Below are positions 7,983-12,679 of a stretch of 12,679 bases of DNA, piece after piece. Each line of letters starts with the position of its first letter. Position 1 is the first letter of the stretch. Location: NCBI GenBank assembly GCA_003233475.1, contig QILU01000227.1, positions 1 to 12,679 of the forward strand, written 5' to 3'. Both the position numbers and the translations under genes were made by a program. The notes beneath the pieces are model-generated. The model was not told the origin of the DNA and ran no database searches. It was given only the letters and a program-made list of their open reading frames with translations. The DNA comes from Ahrensia sp. (GTDB taxonomy: Bacteria; Pseudomonadota; Alphaproteobacteria; Rhizobiales; Rhizobiaceae).

Positions 7983-10574
7983 CTACAACTCACGCAATAC
8001 CGGGGCGGCTTTTTGGCCAAGAACACGCCATGTTCCCACCAGCCCGAACCCAACGGTGAATACCAGTGCCGCCACAACCGTCGCGAGGGCCACAAAAGGC
8101 AGCAGGGTGAACTCAAGGCCCATAACGCCATTTATCACAAACCAGGAAGCAATTCCCCCGGCCAAAAGGGCAAACAATGCGGTGGCCAGACCAAGCAACG
8201 CGTATTCAATCACAAACGCACTGATTAGCGTGCGCCGCGTGGCACCCAATGTTTTCAAAACAACCGCATCGTGAACCCGGGCAGAATTTCCCGCTGCCAG
8301 CGCACCGCCCAGCACCAGTATGGATGCCGCCAGCGCCAACAGGGCGGCGGCACGAATGGCCGTTGCCAATTGTTCTATCAAACCATTTACCACCGTTAGC
8401 GCATCACGCACCCGCACGGTTGTGACCATCGGAAAATTGCTGGTAACAGCTTTAAGAAGTTCCCCATCGCGCTTTATTTGCGCTTTGGTCTCTTCCCCTG
8501 ATGGTTTATCTTTTTTACCCACCCTTAGTGTTGCCATAAAGGCATGAGGGGCACCGGAAAAAGTATTGGGTGAAAACACCATAACAAAATTGATCGCCAT
8601 AGATTCCCATTCCACCCGCCGCAAATTGGCAACGGTAGCGGTAATATTGCGCCCCAAAACATTAACGGTGATTTTATCCCCCAGATCAATCCCGACCTCC
8701 TCTGCTTCTTCCGCCGTAAATGAAACCAAGTTTGTGCCTGTGTAGTCTTCATCCCACCACTTGCCTTTGGAAAGACTGGAGTTGGCCGGTTTGGTGGCGG
8801 AATAGGTTAAGCCGCGATCACCATGCAATACCCAGTGTACGCCTGCGTTTGCTTCAATTTCCGCTGCCGACACACCGTTAATGGAAACTATCCGCCCCCG
8901 TAACATGGGCACGGCCTGCACTTCGCCCTTGGGGGCGGTTTTTGCAAGAAAATCATTAAACGCATCAAACTCTGTCGACTGAATATCCACAAAGAAAAAA
9001 TCTGGTGCTTCTTTAGGAATGTTGGAAGAAATCTGACTGCGCAAATTACCATCAATCATCGCCAACGACACCAACAGAGCCAACCCCAGACCAAGAGAAA
9101 GTACAACTGAGGAGGTCAATGCACCGGGACGGTGAATATTTCCGATAGCCAGTCTCAAAGGAGTTGATTTCACCTGCGGCATCAAGCGCGCAATCCATTG
9201 GATACCCCACGACACCCCGCGCAACAGTACAAACGAAAGGGCAATTCCCACAATAAATATTACCGCCACCCGTTTGTCAGTGGCCTGCCACATCGCCAGT
9301 GCAACAAGAGCCGACACCACCAATGCTGTGGCAATTTGATATTTTGCCCGCGGCCATTGAGCGTTATCCCGGCTCAAATTGCGAAACAAAGCCGTTGCAG
9401 GAATATCCCGCGCCTGCCCCAAAGGCCAAAGGGCAAAAGCCAACGCCGTTAGCAAGCCGTAAGCCACAGCACTTAACAATGCCACCGGGTGAATAGCGCT
9501 TGCAGAACCCATTGGTAATATTCCCGCCAACGCCCATTTTGCGATTAACGGCAGCGCAGCACCAATCGCCAATCCAATCACAACACCCGCAATTGCCAAT
9601 ATTAGAATCTGAATCAAATAAACCCGAAACACAAACCCGGCAGGAGCCCCAAGAGACTTAAACGAGGCAATAACATTGTTCTTGCCTTCCAAAAACGCCC
9701 GCACCGCGTTGGCAACTCCAACCCCGCCAACAATCAAAGCAGTCAGCCCCACCAGGGTAAGAAATTGAGAAAACCTTTCCACATTTCGGGTCAACGCCGG
9801 AGCCGCATTCGAACGGGACCGAACACGCCATCCGGCTTCCGGAAATTTTTGTTTGCTTGTCTCGATGACCTCTTCCAGATTACTCTGCGTCCCATCATCT
9901 AATTTCAGCCGCCCGGTCCACCGGATAAGCGATCCGGGTTGTTCCAGCTTTGTGAGCGCCAGCGTTTTCAGGCTTATAAGCACTTTGGGGCCAAACCCAA
10001 AACCGTCTGAAACCCGGTCCGGTTCATTTTCAATCGTGCCTAAAACGGTCAATTGAGCGGCACCAATTTTTAATGAATCGCCCACCAGCAGGCCAAGCCG
10101 GGACAACAATATGGGATCAACAATAACACCCCCTGCTTCCGATAATTTTTCTTCGGCCTGCTCAGGAATTGCCTTTAACGCCCCCTCCAGAGGCCATACT
10201 CCATCCACTGCCTTTAACTCTATCAAAGATTGATCCGAGCCATCGGGAAGACGGGCCATGGCACGCATGGTGGCCGCTTCGCTGAGTGTGCCATTGCCTT
10301 GCAACCAACTGCGCTCATCATCCTTCAAACGCCTTTGATTCGTCGAGAAGGCAATATCGCCGCCCAACAGGGTTTTTCCTTCATTGACGATCCCGGAAGT
10401 GATCGAAAACGCCACCGCATTCACCCCGGAGATGGCCCCCACCCCCAGAGCAATACAGGCGAGAAAAACATAAAAACCCGCCAGCCCACCGCGCAGTTCC
10501 CGCAATGCGAATCTAAACGCCAATGACAGGCCAGCAGTGGATGGTATTTTGGTGGTGACGGTTGAAACGCTCAC
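7983..10574 (-). CDS. ybbP: ABC transporter permease, FtsX/MacB-type (YbbP-like)
   Basis: This is an 863-residue inner-membrane permease with the duplicated architecture of YbbP. A first helix (about residues 28-55) is followed by a large periplasmic domain to about 270. A three-helix FtsX core with the coupling motif FKSLGAPAGFVFRVYLIQ comes next, then two more central helices. A second copy begins near LRLAIGNIHRPGALTSSVVLSLG, with a periplasmic domain of about 215 residues and a C-terminal FtsX core containing LKTLGATRRTLISAFVIEYALLG. About ten membrane spans are expected. It begins with GTG, overlapping the ybbA stop as GTGA (10571-10574), so the two are translationally coupled. With YbbA it would form a type VII-like mechanotransmitting ABC complex, probably acting on an envelope lipid or secreted product together with divergent TesA. 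That role is inferred from the conserved tesA-ybbA-ybbP linkage in E. coli; the substrate is unknown. Confidence 0.93.
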   Translation of the reverse strand: MSVSTVTTKIPSTAGLSLAFRFALRELRGGLAGFYVFLACIALGVGAISGVNAVAFSITSGIVNEGKTLLGGDIAFSTNQRRLKDDERSWLQGNGTLSEAATMRAMARLPDGSDQSLIELKAVDGVWPLEGALKAIPEQAEEKLSEAGGVIVDPILLSRLGLLVGDSLKIGAAQLTVLGTIENEPDRVSDGFGFGPKVLISLKTLALTKLEQPGSLIRWTGRLKLDDGTQSNLEEVIETSKQKFPEAGWRVRSRSNAAPALTRNVERFSQFLTLVGLTALIVGGVGVANAVRAFLEGKNNVIASFKSLGAPAGFVFRVYLIQILILAIAGVVIGLAIGAALPLIAKWALAGILPMGSASAIHPVALLSAVAYGLLTALAFALWPLGQARDIPATALFRNLSRDNAQWPRAKYQIATALVVSALVALAMWQATDKRVAVIFIVGIALSFVLLRGVSWGIQWIARLMPQVKSTPLRLAIGNIHRPGALTSSVVLSLGLGLALLVSLAMIDGNLRSQISSNIPKEAPDFFFVDIQSTEFDAFNDFLAKTAPKGEVQAVPMLRGRIVSINGVSAAEIEANAGVHWVLHGDRGLTYSATKPANSSLSKGKWWDEDYTGTNLVSFTAEEAEEVGIDLGDKITVNVLGRNITATVANLRRVEWESMAINFVMVFSPNTFSGAPHAFMATLRVGKKDKPSGEETKAQIKRDGELLKAVTSNFPMVTTVRVRDALTVVNGLIEQLATAIRAAALLALAASILVLGGALAAGNSARVHDAVVLKTLGATRRTLISAFVIEYALLGLATALFALLAGGIASWFVINGVMGLEFTLLPFVALATVVAALVFTVGFGLVGTWRVLGQKAAPVLREL

Positions 10575-11320
10575 GCTAATCTCTCTTTTTTTGCTGATTT
10601 CGCAACTGGCTTGCTTCCTTCAATCTCTCCAGCCCGGACCCGCAAAGTCACGTCACATTGCGCTGCCAGTGAAGGATCATGGGTCACCAACACAAGGGTG
10701 GTGCCGCGCTCCCGTTGCTTTTCAAACAGCAAATCGGTAATTTGCGACCCGGTTTCCTCGTCCAGATTACCCGTGGGTTCATCGGCAACCAATATTTTGG
10801 GATCAGGTGCCAGCGCCCTTGCCATGGCAACCCGTTGCTGTTCCCCGCCGGACATCTGTGACGGGTAATGGGTCAATCGTTCCCCCAAACCCACCGCACG
10901 CAATTCAGCCTCGGCCTTGGCAAACGCATCTCCATCCCCGGCCAACTCCAGCGGTACCGCCACATTCTCCAGCGCCGTCATGTTGGGAATGAGATGGAAG
11001 GACTGAAACACAATTCCTATATTACGCCCTCGAAACGCCGCCAAAGCGTCTTCGCTCATTTTTGAAAAATCTTCGCCATTCACGGCCACCACGCCGCTGT
11101 CCACTCGCTCAAGTCCGGCCATCACCATCAACAAAGTGGATTTACCGGAACCCGATGGCCCCACCACCCCAACACTTTTTCCGAGCTCCACATTCAAGGT
11201 AATTCCACGCAGCACATGAACTTTCGAAGCCCCCTCGCCCAGGGTAAGATGAATATTTTTTAATTGAATAACCGGCATAATCTTGTCGCTGTTCTTATTT
11301 ATAGCCATGGAGGATAGCAT
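10571..11320 (-). CDS. ybbA: ABC transporter ATP-binding protein (YbbA/LolD-like)
   Basis: This cytoplasmic ATPase of the LolD/MacB/FtsE class powers the FtsX-type permease encoded next. The 249-residue frame has Walker A GPSGSGKST at 54-62, the Q-loop at Gln106 in IVFQSFHLIPNMTALENV, signature MSGGEQQR at 156-163, Walker B ILVADE at 176-181 followed by the D-loop, and the H-loop His214. All catalytic elements are intact. The ATG at 11320 opens the longest frame. Internal ATGs at 11308 and 11278 are possible, the last giving the family-typical MPVIQLKNIHLT; none has a strong ribosome site, so the true start may be 14 residues later. The lysine-rich tail KSAKKERLA overlaps the ybbP start. The gene is divergent from tesA across 59 bases. 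Confidence 0.94.
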   Translation of the reverse strand: MLSSMAINKNSDKIMPVIQLKNIHLTLGEGASKVHVLRGITLNVELGKSVGVVGPSGSGKSTLLMVMAGLERVDSGVVAVNGEDFSKMSEDALAAFRGRNIGIVFQSFHLIPNMTALENVAVPLELAGDGDAFAKAEAELRAVGLGERLTHYPSQMSGGEQQRVAMARALAPDPKILVADEPTGNLDEETGSQITDLLFEKQRERGTTLVLVTHDPSLAAQCDVTLRVRAGEIEGSKPVAKSAKKERLA

Positions 11321-11332
11321 GGTGCTTTGATT

Positions 11333-11357
11333 CCAGATAATCGTTAAACCAGATAAT
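11333..11357. repeat. 9-bp direct repeat in the ybbA/tesA divergent promoter region
   Basis: CCAGATAAT occurs at 11333-11341 and 11349-11357, a 16-base period, within the only 59 bases between two divergent genes. Each copy ends in GATAAT, which resembles a -10 hexamer on the tesA strand. It may be a doubled promoter element or a regulator site, or chance in AT-rich sequence. Confidence 0.4.
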
Positions 11358-11366
11358 AATTTTTGC

Positions 11367-11370
11367 GAGG
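11367..11370 (+). promoter_or_regulatory. ribosome-binding site favouring the GTG start of tesA
   Basis: GAGG lies nine bases upstream of the GTG at 11380. The next in-frame ATG at 11398 has no comparable site. This supports the GTG start, although both starts leave a usable signal peptide. Confidence 0.55.
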
Positions 11371-11379
11371 CAAGTCAAA

Positions 11380-12084
11380 GTGCAACACATTAAATTTATG
11401 CAAGAAAAGAACAATCTTTGGAGTTTTCGTCCATTCATTGTGGCCCTTATTGCACTTCTGTTGACTTTTCCCACCCTCGCTCAAGAAAATCAAAACAAGG
11501 GCTCAGCTGAAATTAATGCCGTTCCCAATATCGTGGTTTTTGGAGACAGTCTTGTAGCCGGTTATGAACTACCCCCTGGCAAAGGGTTTCCGGAAAAACT
11601 CCAGGACTTTCTCAATGCCAAGGGAATTTCAGCAAAAATTATTAGCGCCGGTGTTTCCGGCGATACAACCGGGGGCGGCCTGGCGCGTTTGAACTGGTCT
11701 GTTCCCGATGGCACAGACGGGGTTTTATTGGAACTGGGGGCCAATGATGCCCTGCGTGGCCTGCCGCCGAAAACAACCGAAAAAAACCTGGATTCGATGA
11801 TAGCTCAGCTAACGGAACGGGGTATTAAAGTTCTGCTCATTGGCACCCCTGCCCCGCCGAATATGGGTGAAGATTTTGCCAATGCCTTCAACCCGATTTA
11901 CCAAAAACTGGCTGACAAATACGAGCTTTTATTATATCCATTTTTTCTCGATGGGGTGCTTACTTACCCGGATAAATTATTGGATGACGGCATACACCCC
12001 AATCCGCGCGGGGTGGAGGTGATAGTCGAAAAAATCCTACCCCTGGTTCAGTTGTTCATCGAAGACTTAAGACCTTCGCCTTAG
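11380..12084 (+). CDS. tesA: exported SGNH-hydrolase esterase/lysophospholipase (TesA-like arylesterase)
   Basis: This 234-residue periplasmic esterase is of the TesA type (acyl-CoA thioesterase I / lysophospholipase L1 / arylesterase). A signal peptide is visible: basic N-region, hydrophobic core PFIVALIALLLTFPTLA, probable cleavage after Ala34. The four SGNH blocks follow: GDSL with nucleophile Ser57, Gly94 in SGVSGDT, Asn122 in LELGANDALRG, and the Asp203-x-x-His206 pair in DDGIHPNPRG. All catalytic residues are present and length is normal for the family. The start is GTG, supported by an upstream GAGG. The gene is divergent from ybbA-ybbP, the same trio found in E. coli, suggesting a shared envelope-lipid function (inference). 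Its stop is only two bases from the convergent stop of the pyruvate carboxylase gene, leaving no room for a separate terminator between them. Confidence 0.95.
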   Translation: MQHIKFMQEKNNLWSFRPFIVALIALLLTFPTLAQENQNKGSAEINAVPNIVVFGDSLVAGYELPPGKGFPEKLQDFLNAKGISAKIISAGVSGDTTGGGLARLNWSVPDGTDGVLLELGANDALRGLPPKTTEKNLDSMIAQLTERGIKVLLIGTPAPPNMGEDFANAFNPIYQKLADKYELLLYPFFLDGVLTYPDKLLDDGIHPNPRGVEVIVEKILPLVQLFIEDLRPSP

Positions 12085-12086
12085 GG

Positions 12087-12679
12087 TCAGGACTCAAACC
12101 GCACCAGTAAATCCTTGGCGTCAATCTGGTCTCCCCGCTTTACCAGCACCTCAGCGATTATTCCGTCGGCCTCTGCGTGCAATGCCGTTTCCATTTTCAT
12201 CGCCTCAATCGACACCAGCACATCACCTGCAGCGACCTCCTGCCCCGGTTCAACCATGATTGCAGAAATTACCCCCGGCATGGGAGACCCCACTTGCAGC
12301 GAATTGCCCTCTTCGGCTTTTGCGCGAGCAATGATGGCATCTCCACCGTGCAATCTATCGGGCACCCGGGCCCGGCGCGGCTGCCCGTTCAACTCAAAAA
12401 ACACCGTAACCATTCCCTGATCATCCATATCGCCTTGCGCCAGGCAATGCACCACCAGCAATTTGCCCTTTTCGATTTCCACCCGAACCTCTTCCCCCGG
12501 CTTCATTCCATAAAAGAACACCGGGGTGGGTAGGGCGCTCATTGGGCCATAGGCACTTTTTGCCAGCGCGTAATCAACAAACACTTTTGGGTACATCAGG
12601 TACGAAGAAAATTCCTGATCGCTCACTTTACGGCTGATTTTACCTTCAACTTCTTTGCGCAGAGATTTCAGGTTCGCCG
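12087..12679 (-). CDS. pyc: pyruvate carboxylase, C-terminal part (partial at window edge)
   Basis: Pyruvate carboxylase uses biotin, ATP and bicarbonate to make oxaloacetate from pyruvate. The window holds the last 196 codons of the usual 1100-1200 residue chain. The end of the carboxyltransferase/allosteric region includes SYLMYPKVFVDYA and PTPVFFYGMKPGEEVRVEIE. The biotinyl carrier domain follows, with VGSPMPGVISAIMVEPGQEV, the biotin-attachment EAMKMET (lysine codon 12195-12197) and the terminal GDQIDAKDLLVRFES. The frame is open to base 12679, reading KSLRKEVEGKISRKVSDQEF upstream, so the apparent GTG start at 12626 is internal. YPKVFVDYA and the linkage to a carboxyltransferase tail argue against a stand-alone acetyl-CoA carboxylase BCCP. 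No defect is seen in the visible part. Confidence 0.94.
   Translation of the reverse strand, partial: ANLKSLRKEVEGKISRKVSDQEFSSYLMYPKVFVDYALAKSAYGPMSALPTPVFFYGMKPGEEVRVEIEKGKLLVVHCLAQGDMDDQGMVTVFFELNGQPRRARVPDRLHGGDAIIARAKAEEGNSLQVGSPMPGVISAIMVEPGQEVAAGDVLVSIEAMKMETALHAEADGIIAEVLVKRGDQIDAKDLLVRFES

Noticed and set aside
12087..12626. A stand-alone biotin carboxyl carrier protein starting with GTG at 12626
   Set aside because: The frame stays open to the window edge and the upstream codons match the pyruvate carboxylase chain, so this is the C-terminal end of a larger protein.
1..12679. Mobile element, prophage, CRISPR, toxin-antitoxin or defence system
   Set aside because: I found no transposase, integrase, terminal repeats, spaced repeats, tRNA attachment sites or defence domains on either strand; every sizeable coding region is a recognised chromosomal gene.

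Overview
The window looks like a housekeeping stretch of an alphaproteobacterial chromosome, probably Rhizobiales/Hyphomicrobiales-like. This rests on protein style and gene neighbourhoods: tsaD-gpsA-EVE, the TesA/YbbA/YbbP trio, and a single-chain pyruvate carboxylase. No rRNA or other strong taxonomic marker is present. Base composition looks roughly balanced by eye. I see no phage, transposase, IS end, CRISPR array, tRNA or defence genes. No gene-free stretch exceeds about 135 bases.

Layout: (1) 1-3862, minus strand: tsaD, gpsA, an EVE-domain gene and a dcp-like M3 peptidase read toward the left edge in a tightly spaced, probably co-transcribed group. dcp runs off the left edge and is frameshifted. 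(2) 3991-5609, plus strand: purH, divergent from tsaD, also frameshifted near its 3' end. (3) 5606-6988, minus: a UMF1/Atg22-like MFS transporter whose stop codon overlaps that of purH. (4) 7122-7853, minus: a Bax inhibitor-1/YccA-type membrane protein, with a strong intrinsic terminator downstream (7072-7099) and a heat-shock-like promoter upstream. (5) 7983-11320, minus: the ABC pair ybbA-ybbP, overlapping by 4 nt. (6) 11380-12084, plus: exported SGNH esterase TesA, divergent from ybbA. (7) 12087-12679, minus: the C-terminal biotinyl-carrier end of pyruvate carboxylase, cut by the right edge.

The genes are individually familiar: t6A tRNA modification (TsaD), phospholipid precursor synthesis (GpsA), peptide degradation (Dcp), purine synthesis (PurH), membrane-protein homeostasis (BI-1/YccA), envelope or lipid extraction (YbbAP with TesA) and anaplerosis (Pyc).

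The most unusual observation is that two conserved genes are each broken by a short perfect tandem duplication. A 19-bp unit repeated twice at 353-390 puts a TAA stop into dcp. A 5-bp unit (GTTGG) repeated at 5314-5323 shifts purH out of frame after about residue 442, leaving the last part as a separate frame that starts with an ATG overlapping the premature stop. Removing one copy in each case restores family-typical protein exactly. These are either recent, potentially reversible slippage mutations or sequencing/assembly errors; the sequence alone cannot tell which. I did not find an evident new biological system.
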